Below, piece by piece: positions 48,701 through 58,353 of a stretch of 64,000 nt of DNA. Numbering within the stretch: the stretch's first letter is position 1; every line of letters begins with the position of its first letter. A model generated the notes under the pieces. The model was given only the letters and a program-made list of their open reading frames with translations. It had not been told where the DNA came from and ran no database searches. A program made the position numbers and the translations under genes. The stretch covers positions 1,736,001 to 1,800,000 of the forward strand of contig OX485806.1 in assembly GCA_950295325.1 (NCBI GenBank). Direction: 5' to 3'. Source of the stretch: Polytrichum commune (lineage: Eukaryota; Streptophyta; Polytrichopsida; Polytrichales; Polytrichaceae).

Positions 48701-51403
48701 TCAACATGCCCGTCGACGAAGGCATGCCCGCCATGGAGACGGACGACGACGAGCCCGCGCCCTCCTACAACGTCGAGGCGATCCTCCGATCCTTGGACGT
48801 CACTCCTCTCCGCATTTTGGCGCCGTCGGGAAATCCATCCGACGTGCAAGGGACTCCGGGTGGATACACGGGGTCGTCGGCGGGGACAACCCAAGATGTC
48901 CTCCCCGCGAGAACGTCTGGAGCGGAGGCATTCGGCACTCCCGGGGGATGCTCGACATCCGTGTCGCCCAGGCCGATCGTGGTTCCCAAGATGGAGAACC
49001 TCGACCTTCTGGACCAACGGTCCCGACCGACGTTGGACCAGTACCGCAACACGAGGCGGAGGATGAAGAAGACCCCCTACGTGGAGCTGCCTCCGGGGGC
49101 AATCATCGAGGTCTCCGATGAGGACGAGGGCGACATGGAGATCATGGTCGAGCTGGGGGTAGACTTCGACAAGAACAAGCGGGTCAAGGAGGAGGCGTTG
49201 TCCGTCGCCGAGCTTAACGCCAAGCTCGAGCAAAAGATGAAGGAGGACATGGCGAAGGCGGCAGAGGAGAATGCCAAGAAAATGTTCGCAATTCAGGAGG
49301 AGCTGAGGCAGTCCAACGAGAAGATGGACGCCATCCTCGCCATGCTCCAGCGTATGCAGAGCTTCTCGGCGCCCCCCCCAGCCGGCCTACCCCTTCACTG
49401 GAGGATACCCCTCCCAATCCCCTCCACCGGGCATGTTCACCGGAGGGCCTTCCCGCCAGCAGGCGCCCCACCCCACGCCTGTTGGCACTCCTCCGCCACC
49501 AGAGGTTCCCTCGACCACCTCCCACGATGCTGTGGCGGCGGCCATCCAGGAGGACGAGGATTTACGAACGCGCGTTCGTGAATCTTCAGGTCCTCCAGTC
49601 CTCACCCCTCCCCCTTCAAGGGTAGGACTGCCCTCATACACCGATGCATCGTCTTTCACCGTCGTCCCCAGGGTAGTAGACAGACATGGCGATGACTCTG
49701 CGCGACACACTGACATGGTCATTGTGGAGGACACGCAGGGGAGCCCCAATGACGCACCAGGGGTGCATGGGATGGACGTGGAAGAAACCCATGCGGCGTG
49801 GATGGAGGATGTCAGGATGGACGCGCTCGACCTGGGCGCCGAGGAAGAAGACGCGCTGCGCATCCAGGCGACACAGGCCTCTCAACCGGAGCGTGAGGCA
49901 GAGGCCATGGAGACAGAGGCGGCTGCAGCTGTGGAGGTTACGAACGCGCGTTCGTTAATCGTTGAGGAGGGACCTGCTGCTCGGTCCAGCGCCGCTACCC
50001 CTCCCCCCGATGACGAGGTAACTCTCCTCTGAGAATACCATTTTTTAACGAACGCGCGTTCGTAACCTCTCTAACATCGCGATGTTTTTATCTTCATCGA
50101 CATCCAGTGGCCTTGCGAGAGCCCTCTTCAGCGGTCCCCCTTAGGGCCGAACAGTTTTGTAGGACACGGCATCATTTTGCCTTAGGAAAATGTGATAGAC
50201 TATCACGTGAGAAATGTAAATATTCAACGGATTAATATATGAGCCTATGTTATCTGCATCGCGTTGCTTCAAATTCTCTGCCCTCGACCCCTTCTCGTAT
50301 GTTGTATATGTTGATGAGATTATGTTGATTCTTGCATACCCACCTCATTCGCGAACGCTCGTTCGTGAAAGGTTGCGACCCACTGTCCACCTCATTCGCG
50401 AACGACCGCTCGTAAATGTACGTGTAGCCGCGCTCACGAACGAGCGCTCGTAAATGATGCGCACCGCCCCCGCAGCCTTCATTCACGAACGCTCGTTCGC
50501 AAGTGTGCCCTTGAGCACATTTTCCTTGCACTCTCCTCACTTCCTCGTCTTTCCCCATAATGCACCGTCTTCATTTTCTACGCAAAATTTCATTATTGGA
50601 TCATAGAATTAAACTAGTCGCGTTGTTCATCACAGGACCCCCCGGAGATTGGTCGCAACCCCTCTACCAGTGGACCTCCCAACCGGAACAAACCTTTCAT
50701 CGTTTTTGACCTCAACGGGGTGTTGTGTCACACCCAACACATCCCAAGGGTCCCCACGCGTCCCTTCCGTCACCCCGACGAAAGGGACTACGACGGCGAG
50801 CTCGACACCCTCATTAACCGCAAGGCTGTCCGCGCCCGTCCCGGCTTGCGTGACTTCCTTCGCGAGGTGGTCGAGTTCGCTCACGTCATTGTGTGGAGCT
50901 CCATGGTCATGGAGAACACCGAGCCCGTCGTGCACTTCTTGTTCCGCGATCTCCCGAGCCCTTGCCTCGTCCTCGGCCAAGAGGACTGCGACGAGCTGCT
51001 CGACGAGAAAGGTCAACCGGTGCCCAAGTTTGGCGGTCGGGGCGGAGGACAACAGTTCCTCAAGGTCCTCCGCTCGAGACTCTGGCGAGGCGTCCCCCGT
51101 CTGCAAGGGACGCCGCACGGGTGGTGGCCGACTCCAGAGAACACCGTCCTCATCGACGACAGCCCCACCAAGAGCGTCTTGAACCCCCCGGGCAACGTCA
51201 TCTTCCCGGACACTTGGACCGGCGATAGGCAAGACACATTTTTGGTCGATAGGCTAGCCCCCTACCTTAGAAGGCTCGTGCTCCACGCCGGTAGCATCCC
51301 ATTTTTTGTTAGGTCCAACCCCTTCGGCAATGCGGCGCTAAGCCCCCGCGATAATGTATTCAAGAGCATCATGAGGCTAGCCAAACTCAATAAATTGATT
51401 TGA
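45754..51403 (+). CDS. Gene B: DGQHS-motif protein joined to an FCP1-like phosphatase domain
   Basis: Exons 45754-46995, 47117-48442, 48583-50017 and 50636-51403 join in phase 0 with GT-AG introns. Exon 1 is open from the LTR edge, so the true start may be lost; the first ATG is at MGEWTALPEK. About 46711-46735 reads WIIDGQHSLEAS, very like the DGQHR core of DndB/ParB-like proteins but with Ser for Arg. Exon 2 is a long unrecognised domain rich in Trp and basic residues. Exon 3 ends in a coiled coil and a Pro-rich part, and has a one-base frame break in a run of eight C (49372-49379). Exon 4 is an FCP1/NIF-type HAD domain: FDLNGVLCHT (50705-50734; Asn replaces the second Asp of DxD), a VIVWSSMV motif, and TVLIDDSPTKS. 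The stop is at 51401. GC content is clearly higher than in gene A. An alternative last exon at about 50108-50190 would separate the two domains. Confidence 0.6.
47002..47084. repeat. Two CGAACG palindromes in intron 1 of gene B
   Basis: TTACGAACGAACGTTCGTAA at 47002-47021 and TTACGAACGTGCGTTCGTAT at 47065-47084. The arms are 9 bp with a 2-base centre. Confidence 0.9.
48463..48555. repeat. Two CGAACG palindromes in intron 2 of gene B
   Basis: TTACGAACGCTCGTTCGTAA at 48463-48482 and TTACGAACGCACGTTCGTAT at 48536-48555. Confidence 0.9.
49562..49957. repeat. Two CGAACG palindromes inside exon 3 of gene B
   Basis: TTACGAACGCGCGTTCGTGA at 49562-49581 and TTACGAACGCGCGTTCGTTA at 49938-49957. They are read in different codon frames (LRTRVRE and TNARSL), so the DNA sequence, not the peptide, is what recurs. 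Confidence 0.9.
50048..50500. repeat. Cluster of five CGAACG palindromes in intron 3 of gene B
   Basis: Cores lie near 50048-50063, 50351-50368, 50397-50412, 50436-50451 and 50485-50500. The last four are spaced about 45 bp apart. Two have one changed arm base (CGCTCGT for CGTTCGT). Confidence 0.85.
50108..50190 (+). other. Possible alternative terminal exon of gene B
   Basis: After an acceptor-like CATCCAG, a frame in phase with exon 3 reads WPCESPLQRSPLGPNSFVGH and stops soon after. If used, gene B would end here and the phosphatase exon would be a separate transcript. Confidence 0.3.
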
Positions 51404-51513
51404 AATGCCTCCATGTCTTTGCTTGTATCATGTGGTTCACATTTACTAATGCTTGCTTCGTTTTTGGATGTCTTTTGTTGTTGTGATTGTTGTTGTTGTT
51501 GTTCTTGCCCATA

Positions 51514-52515
51514 GTCTGCCCCCATATGCGACGCCCCTGTGGTCGACGGCCCTTCCCGTCTCCTCTCGCCCCCTGCCTCCCCTTCCCGCGACGTCACGGG
51601 CTTCCAAATGCCATCCCTCTACCAGTTCTCGGCGGTCGACGCGGCCTCGGCCGTGGATTACTCCCGCGACGTCGGCATCGACGACGGCGTCGTCAACAGC
51701 CCGCCCCCACCACTTGTCGCCCGCGCCTACGCCCCGTCGCCCTCCCCCCTCTCCAAGGAGAAACGGACGCTCGTTCGTTTGGGACACCTCTCGCCCTCGA
51801 GGGACGACGCCGTCGCTCGTCGCGGGCCGAGCCGGCGTCTCCGCATGGAAGGCCCCCGTTGCCACACCTCCCCCGCCGACTCCGTTCCTCCCCCCGCAAC
51901 GTCCTCCGCGATCGTGGGCCCTCCACGCCTCGACTCCCCCCCGCCATCCAACATAATTGCAATAGTTCCATCGGCTCCGGATGCTCCCGTCGACGCCCCC
52001 CTCGTTCCCACCGTTCCCCGCATGGACGTCCCCAAAGCCAAGGTGCCCTCCTCAACCCTGAACCCCTTTCTCGCTTTTGCTTTCCTTGTCTTCCGTTTGC
52101 GTGCCGTTCTCTTTACGAGCGCCCATCCCAAACCGCCCTCATTATTTTCCCCACTCCATTCCTATTCTTATCTTCCTATGACGTTGTTTCGCAGGTGGTT
52201 ACCCGCTCGCTTGGTGCCCGGCCCTCCTCCACGTCCTCCTTGGATAGGCACGCCCTCAAGGCCGCATCTTCCGAGTCCGATCGTTGTCTGGCCCTCCGGA
52301 GAAGCGCAAGACGTTCCCTTTCGCAAACACCCTCGCATTCTACTTATAATACCACCTCTTACAATTCGGGAGCGCGTCCTGAAACATGCAAGAACGACAC
52401 ATATTCCTGTCCAGGCAACACACAAGGATACAGTCGTGGGCCTGAGATTTTTAGAGCCATGGAGGCCGCCAAAAAAAAGGGCTTAGCCGCAAAAAAAAAT
52501 AATGGGTCGGACTAG
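51514..52515 (+). CDS. Proline/serine-rich ORF of unknown function, probably two exons
   Basis: A T-rich tract and CCCATAG acceptor precede an open frame (SAPICDAPVVDGPSRLLSPP) that runs to about 52040, where AAGGTGCCC could be a donor. A second acceptor (TTTCGCAG near 52194) leads to VVTRSLGARPSSTSSLDRHA, ending at the stop 52513-52515 after AMEAAKKKGLAAKKNNGSD. The base composition is GC-rich, like gene B. It may be a 3' continuation by alternative splicing or a separate gene; no upstream exon is proven. A degenerate copy of the CGAACG palindrome lies at 51763-51778. Confidence 0.35.
   Translation, partial: VCPHMRRPCGRRPFPSPLAPCLPFPRRHGLPNAIPLPVLGGRRGLGRGLLPRRRHRRRRRQQPAPTTCRPRLRPVALPPLQGETDARSFGTPLALEGRRRRSSRAEPASPHGRPPLPHLPRRLRSSPRNVLRDRGPSTPRLPPAIQHNCNSSIGSGCSRRRPPRSHRSPHGRPQSQGALLNPEPLSRFCFPCLPFACRSLYERPSQTALIIFPTPFLFLSSYDVVSQVVTRSLGARPSSTSSLDRHALKAASSESDRCLALRRSARRSLSQTPSHSTYNTTSYNSGARPETCKNDTYSCPGNTQGYSRGPEIFRAMEAAKKKGLAAKKNNGSD
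51763..51778. repeat. CGAACG palindrome, degenerate copy
   Basis: ACGGACGCTCGTTCGT, one mismatch between the arms, inside the proline-rich ORF. Confidence 0.7.
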
Positions 52516-53338
52516 TGTGACGTCTAGAAGCGTACTAGTGGGACGGACTCCCTAAATGGGCTTAGGTGTAGAACATATTTAAGTGCTTACTTTCTATGCT
52601 ATTCCAAGTTACTCAAGACATTGATGGTATTTCCATTATAATTGTATTTCAATCCCAATTAATTCATTCAACTTCCATTCATTCTTCGCACCTTCCCTTC
52701 CATTCATAACGAGTTGTGATTTCATACGCAACTATTTTCATGTATGCCTCACATTTTTGTTCACTTCCATGCCTTTATGTATAATAATAGTAGCATACCA
52801 TTATACATATGGAATTTTTAGTCGTCATTACTGGTCCAATTTTGAAAGGTGCATCCTTATATAGTCTCATAATCAACAAAAAGTCTCCAAATACCGAATA
52901 TAGTGTTCTCTCAAAAATTCATATGAAGTCCAAAAAATGAGTTCTTGGTATCCATGGATAGGTAATGAAGTCTTCTACATTAATATGCAATAATATTTCT
53001 ACTGCACATTCCCGTGTCCCCCCATCCGCACCCCATCTAACTTACGCCCTTCGCAAATAATATATGTGACACTAAATATCATTACCGGTGTACTTATCCA
53101 CACAAAACTAATGAAGGATACCTCAAGCAACAAAGTAACCAATGTAGTATGATGACCAACAAATTATCACCCCTATGGAGATTTTTTATCTATACAACAA
53201 TTTGTGGTAAGGACAAATACACTAAAATACACATATTTGTTACTCTATATATAATATTAAAATTTCAAAATTTGTAAGACAACGATGTACAAGTGATAAC
53301 TTTATTATTGCGACGACGGTATAAATGCCCTTTATAAA
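52516..53338. other. AT-rich intergenic stretch, no gene seen
   Basis: Base composition drops sharply from the GC-rich gene B region. No ORF or RNA gene is recognised. Confidence 0.6.
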
Positions 53339-53956
53339 TCACATACATGAACAAACCATACACGATTTAATATTCCACTTCATTCCGTCAACTTGACTTC
53401 CGTCATGGCAACCTCGTAGATGCTTGTGGCTTCCGTCGAGGGTTATTTTTGGGATAGGATTCGGTCGAAGTAAATCAACATAGCTAATCGTTCGGTCTTT
53501 CATCCGTTCCTTCAATGGTAGCCGATGAGGCGATAATCCTCTCCTCTTCTTACGAAAAGGCAAAGTCCTTGAAGATTCTCCCGCTACCTTGACATCTTCA
53601 ATGTCGATTGAATTGTCATCCACATCCCCGGGGTTCACCCAAATATCCACGCTCAAATCAACCACATCATTTGGATCTCCACCCACGCTTTTTGTTAGGT
53701 CCTTCTCCTCTGCATTGATCTCGAATTTCGCCGCATATCGTCGTTGGTCCTCCTCCGCCCTCAACTTCCATGTTTGTGTAGATTGTGAGAAGGGGGTCAT
53801 GATATAGTCATCACGAAATCGATCTCTAGCACTTCTCTCATCTCTCTCACGCTCGGGTGATGGATTGAATGGAATATCAGGTTCATCTAAATTTGCTATC
53901 TCCTCATCATATCCTAGATCCTCAAACAAGTCTCTCTTCTCTCCCATCCTATCCAT
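53339..53956 (-). CDS. Hypothetical acidic/basic protein, 205 aa, single exon
   Basis: A complete ORF from ATG at 53956, starting MDRMGEKRDLFEDLGYDEEI. It is acidic and charged in the first two thirds and has a basic patch FRKKRRG. No known domain is recognised. A TATA box lies about 45 bases upstream and AATAAA-like sequence follows the stop on the minus strand, so it looks like a real small gene. It could belong to an unrecognised mobile element. Confidence 0.5.
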   Translation of the reverse strand: MDRMGEKRDLFEDLGYDEEIANLDEPDIPFNPSPERERDERSARDRFRDDYIMTPFSQSTQTWKLRAEEDQRRYAAKFEINAEEKDLTKSVGGDPNDVVDLSVDIWVNPGDVDDNSIDIEDVKVAGESSRTLPFRKKRRGLSPHRLPLKERMKDRTISYVDLLRPNPIPKITLDGSHKHLRGCHDGSQVDGMKWNIKSCMVCSCM

Positions 53957-53997
53957 GATATTCTACCCTCGTTATATGTATGAGTCTAAATGCTCTA

Positions 53998-54006
53998 CTT
54001 ATATAT
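53998..54006 (-). promoter_or_regulatory. TATA box of the 205-aa gene
   Basis: ATATATAAG on the minus strand about 45 bases upstream of the ATG at 53956. Confidence 0.5.
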
Positions 54007-54221
54007 TGAGGTCAAAGGACTTTATGAAATATACAATATTTGATGTAATCCAAGATGTAGAGGATTCAATTCCCGTTGGTAAGATAAAGACAACACAATA
54101 GGAATAAAAAAAAGTTGGTGAAGTCAAAAAGTTAGTTGCACTTTTTGAAAAAGTCCCCCGACACCCGTATTGGAAACCTCTTTGATATCTCTTTGAAGCT
54201 TCTATATTTGATGGGTTGTCC

Positions 54222-54763
54222 TTTCATTCAATAAATCACATAGTTGTGCTTCAACCTTAGTGGTTCGTATGGTTTCACAACCCACACGCATTCGAATGCC
54301 ATTTTAATTCAACAAAGTACATATTTGTGCTTCAACCTTTGTGGTCCATATGGTTTCACAACATATATCAGGCATCCGAATACCATTTTCATTCAACAAA
54401 TCACATATTTGTGCTTCAACCTTAGTGGTTCGTATGATTTCACAACCCACACGCATTCGAATGTCATTTTAATTCAACAAAGTACATATTTGTGCTTCAA
54501 CTTTTGTGGTCCATATGGTTTCACAACACATATCAGGTATCCGAATGCCATTTTCATTCAACAAATCATATATTTGTGCTTCAACCTTAGTGGTTCGTAT
54601 GGTTTCACAACCCACACGCATTCGAATGCCATTTTAATTCAACAAAATACATATTTGTGCTTCAACCTTTGTGGTCTATATGGTTTCACAACACATATCA
54701 GGCATCCGAATGTCATTTTCATTCAACAAATCACATATTTGTGCTTCAACCTTTGTGGTTCAT
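54222..54763. repeat. 165-bp dimeric satellite (about 3.3 copies)
   Basis: Two related subunits of 81-82 and 84 bp alternate, each starting GTGCTTCAACCTT (starts at 54246, 54328, 54411, 54492, 54576, 54657 and 54741). One has CACAACCCACACGCATTC; the other has CACAACATATATCAGGC. Because the 165-bp dimer is a multiple of 3, a 173-aa ORF stays open by chance. Confidence 0.95.
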
Positions 54764-54791
54764 AAACCCTAAACCCTAAACCCTAAACCCT
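54764..54791. repeat. Interstitial telomere repeat (AAACCCT)x4
   Basis: Four perfect copies of the plant-type telomere unit, abutting the 165-bp satellite. Confidence 0.95.
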
Positions 54792-55584
54792 ACGTCATTC
54801 CAAATTGCTACCATATATGTGCCGTTGTTTTGTTCTCACACTCATGTAGAAGTGTTTCCATACATGGTTTGAGGGTTTAGGTTCCCAGCTTTCCAACGAA
54901 CCCACCCGCTTTTTTTTACGATGCCTACAACGAAAGTTAAACGTTCGCAAATCGCGAGGACTACTTCAAGTTAGCACAATCGCTACTTAGACATATAACT
55001 TATGGTATACATTGGGGTTTTTAGAAGGGGTCATGAACGCACGTGATTCTCAAACATAATGTAGAGTGCATCCCCCGAGTTCCTATAGGCTTCATAAAGA
55101 TATCTTACCAACACCTTACACAAATTAGAACATTCTAGAAAAACAAATTAATATGGTCCACATTGATATTAAACTAGGGATTTGGTGTGGGCTTAAATTT
55201 AATGTGGCCCACATTAGTGATCATTTGGGGGGGATGCACTATACTAAATCCGTATGAGTATATGTGAGTGCACAAAAGAGGTATTGATTTGAACTTTGTT
55301 ATATTATGTATACATATTCTTCACAAAATTATAAGTTGTAGTTATGTAAATATATAGAATAATTTTAAAAAATATACAACATCTCTACTAACTTGTATGG
55401 TAGTGTCACTAGATTTTATAGAATAAGGTTTATTTTATTTTAGTATTGGCTTAAACTGGTACATAAAAAGAACCAACTACAAATGAACATACGATCTTAC
55501 ATATCATTTGATGGTAGACTTCAAAACAATAATTGCATTAGCTTTTATGACATGTATTACAAATCAGAGTATGGGAGGATTGAA
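54792..55584. other. AT-rich stretch, no gene seen
   Basis: Only short ORFs. The stretch includes a few G/C-poor runs and no recognisable RNA gene. Confidence 0.6.
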
Positions 55585-55587
55585 TGG

Positions 55588-56400
55588 AAACCAGCGACGC
55601 TATCTTGTGAGCGGTGAGCAGTGAGCGGCGAGCGGTGAGCAGAAAATTTGAAATTTTTGAAAAAAAGAAAAGAATATTTTACTTAATTCTTACACCGAGT
55701 AGGACTCTTCGTATAGTTTCTTTACAAATATGACTAAAAGTAGATGGTACGTTTAACTGTGGATGGTGCCTATAACCGTGGAGTGGAAGAAATTATAAAC
55801 TTTTGAAAAAACCATCCACAAAAAGAAACGGAAGAAAACGAAAAAAAAAATTTAGAAAAAAAACTTCCAAAATAATAGGGAACATAAAATAAGGGAATAA
55901 GAATGTAAATTAAAATTTTAAGTATTATCCATGAAAACTCAAAAAAAATAAAACAGATAATAAAATAAATGAATTTTTTTTGTCCATGTCCTTTCGGATC
56001 CGAGACAAGAATATTCTATAGTCACAATTGAGAATAAAAAATAGAGAAAAATAGTCATTTTCATGGCAATCCTTTTGTATCCAAGATTGGAAAATTCATG
56101 GTTTCATAAATATGATCTTTTAATAATGTGCAGATTCAAATACAAATCAAAGGCAATTCAAATCAATTCCGCTATTTGAAGATGGGATTCACGAACTAAA
56201 AAGATCACTACCAAGCACCTTGAAGCATGAAGGAAGTCAAGGAACTACACAAGTGGTTCAGCAACTTTAGCAAGTTCTAAAATATGCATAACCTCATTGT
56301 AGCTAAAGCTGGGTGCGTGCATGAAAGTGTCCACTTTGTAATCCATCTTGCAGAAATAGCGAAAGATGTAGTACACATGCTTGCAATACCTCCATTGACC
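55588..56400 (-). pseudogene. Remnant of a second MULE-like transposon (end plus transposase C terminus)
   Basis: The left edge CCAGCGACGCTATCTTGTGA, with GTGAGCGG/GTGAGCAG words, matches the element end at 25207. About 690 bases further in, 56276-56400 aligns with the last transposase codons at 25845-25965, for example shared CATGAAAGTGTCC-like, GATCCAAGTTGCAG-like and GTACACATGCTTGCA-like words. The rest of the transposase is missing: homology stops near 56400, before a GAAA microsatellite and the gypsy LTR at 56493. Confidence 0.6.
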
Positions 56401-56492
56401 AAATCAAAAGAAAGAAAGAAAGAAATAATATCTTTTTTGTTGAGAGAATGAGCCCATCTTTGGTGGACTCAAGTTGAGGTTGATAGAGGTAC

Positions 56493-57147
56493 TGATATCC
56501 CTAGTTTTTTACCACTTACTTTTTACTTCTACGCATGATAGTTTACTTTCCTCTTCCCTTCTCCTTACCTCTCACTCCAAGATCCCGCTTGTTGGAGAAG
56601 GAAACCCGAACTACATCCAATCTTCTCAACCCTTTCCATTTCAAAATCACAAGCAATCGGTAACCACCGTGCCTTGGCAAGAAAGCAAACGGCACTACCA
56701 TCGTGCCAAGAAACCACTACCAAGAGGATTTATAGGACTCCTCTTGCAGTCCAGACCATCTCTCTTTTTTTCGGCTTTAGGCTCTCTCTCGCAATCTCGC
56801 CGGTGGGCTCTTTTTTCTCTTTAGTTCTCTCTCAGTCTTTTTAGGAGCTCAACTCTTCCATGTGATATGGTTGAGTTCAAGATGATAGTCCCTTGATTTT
56901 ATTTCGATGAATAAAGAGTTACCTTTGCTTGCAATATGAGGTGATCACATAGTTCAACCAACTTTTTGTAATGTACTGGATGCGGCCGGTGCGGTGTGGC
57001 CGGTCGGTGTTCGATCTTGGTAGTATATTTCGGATTATGAGTGAAGTCGTTTGATGGGAAAGAGGATTAAGTATGTGCGAAGTGATATGTCTTGAGGTAT
57101 GTGTGGAACAGTCTGTGATATTCTCTATAAAAATTCTACGTGTTTCA
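56493..57147 (+). repeat. 5' LTR (655 bp)
   Basis: Begins TGATATCCCTAG and ends TGTTTCA (TG...CA). AATAAA at 56910-56915 is a likely poly(A) signal. A 116-aa ORF across the LTR is not considered a gene because it is only LTR sequence. Confidence 0.9.
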
Positions 57148-57150
57148 TTT

Positions 57151-57166
57151 TGGTTCCGTTGCCGGG
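57151..57166 (+). promoter_or_regulatory. Primer binding site, tRNA-Glu
   Basis: TGGTTCCGTTGCCGGG, three bases after the LTR, is complementary to the 3' end of plant tRNA-Glu (CCCGGCAACGGAACCA). Confidence 0.8.
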
Positions 57167-57415
57167 ACCTCAGAATTTAAGCATAAGGGTGAGAGCACGA
57201 AATTATTAATATGTCTGGATAATTTTAGAGTTTAAGTCCAACTGAGTAACTTTCTCTAATGTGGGAGACGTTTTTGAGGGAACTAAGCATAAAGATAAAA
57301 TCTTTCAAGCTGTCTGTAAGCTTGATTCTTGATTCCTTGTCATGTTGATAACGTCTGACTGAGTGGTGTTTTCATTTTATTCACACTATACGAGGCATTA
57401 TGTCACTCTATCAAA

Positions 57416-57703
57416 ATGGTGATCAAACTTCATCAATCACCCTCAAACCTTGAAGAGTTGTGTGATTTCATTCAGTACGTGTCAAACATTGAGTCCACCT
57501 TTGGAAAATTAAAAAGAGTCAACGAACCGATACACAGTTTGATAGAGCACGCTAAGAGGAGAAGCAGAACTTGGTCTCTCCAAGAAGAATACCATTATAA
57601 CAAAATACATAGCGAAATTACGAGAGTCATAAGTCTACCTGCCAAGAAAATCAAGAAAAGTCGTGATGGGAGGAGAGGGGTCTGTAGTATTGTCATTGGT
57701 TGA
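57416..57703 (+). CDS. Retrotransposon leader ORF 1, 95 aa, unknown
   Basis: Starts MVIKLHQSPSNLEELCDF and ends in a basic stretch. It overlaps the next ORF by about 38 bases in another frame. No domain is recognised; it lies between the primer site and gag. Confidence 0.45.
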   Translation: MVIKLHQSPSNLEELCDFIQYVSNIESTFGKLKRVNEPIHSLIEHAKRRSRTWSLQEEYHYNKIHSEITRVISLPAKKIKKSRDGRRGVCSIVIG

Positions 57704-57992
57704 TAGCAGTCGGAGGAGAGTAATACTGCAAGACCTCATCACCTTGAGAGCTCGTTTTGCTTCTTTTTTTCGATGCAAATTAGATAGTTACAAACACATC
57801 TTTGAGAATCTTTTTGAAGTAATAGAGACACCTCAATGGAATGAAGAGTCTACATTAGTCTTTGATCAGTTAAAAGAATACGCAGACGAGTTACACCGAC
57901 TGTACACGAGTAACACCGGATTTGTTTTAAACCCTCACTGTCCAAATTGTGCCACAACCACCAGAGAACTCACGTGTCCTTGGTTACAATAG
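57666..57992 (+). CDS. Retrotransposon leader ORF 2, 108 aa, unknown
   Basis: The ATG at 57666 is the first in the frame. Helical composition, with a C-terminal Cys cluster (CPNCATTTRELTC) that might bind zinc. It overlaps ORF 1, which hints at frameshifting or splicing between them. Confidence 0.45.
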   Translation: MGGEGSVVLSLVDSSRRRVILQDLITLRARFASFFRCKLDSYKHIFENLFEVIETPQWNEESTLVFDQLKEYADELHRLYTSNTGFVLNPHCPNCATTTRELTCPWLQ

Positions 57993-58029
57993 CCATACTC
58001 TTGTGAAATGATTTCATAAAATAGTCAGC

Positions 58030-58284
58030 ATGCCTGGGCGTCCTTTGTCTGATGTAGAGTTGTCAACAGTCCTTAGAGAAGCCTTATCACGCATAGCAAA
58101 ACGATACCATCCTGGTGACGATACTACTGAAGATGCAGACTTTGCAATCGTCCAATGTTTGGTTAGCCTCTACCCGGTAGGACCAATGAGAGATATAATA
58201 GATGAAGAATTGATTCGAGTTACTTTGCACAGTGACGAAGCATCCACAGAGGAGGCAGACAGAGAGGCGGAAAACGAATGCTAG
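58030..58284 (+). CDS. Retrotransposon leader ORF 3, 84 aa, unknown
   Basis: Starts MPGRPLSDVELSTVLREA and is acidic toward the end (EEADREAENEC). No known domain. It is separated by short gaps from the ORFs on both sides. Confidence 0.45.
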   Translation: MPGRPLSDVELSTVLREALSRIAKRYHPGDDTTEDADFAIVQCLVSLYPVGPMRDIIDEELIRVTLHSDEASTEEADREAENEC

Positions 58285-58353
58285 CGAGTAATGACACTGT
58301 ACATGCTATAGGAAAATATACATAAATTGGAACCAGTAATCCATCAGTGAGAA

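Noticed and set aside
47002..50500. Heat-shock element or bacterial LexA box
   Set aside because: The GAAC-N4-GTTC match is real, but the spacing does not fit heat-shock elements and no LexA is expected in a plant.
30740..51403. Genes A and B as one continuous gene
   Set aside because: Gene A ends in phase 0, the frame of gene B at 45754 needs another phase, base composition differs, and an LTR junction lies between.
54244..54765. 173-aa ORF with repeated FNLSGSYGFTTH-like segments
   Set aside because: It is an artefact of the 165-bp dimer satellite, whose length is a multiple of three.
56474..56824. 116-aa ORF repeated at 63574-63945
   Set aside because: Both lie in the LTRs, so the repetition comes from the LTR pair.
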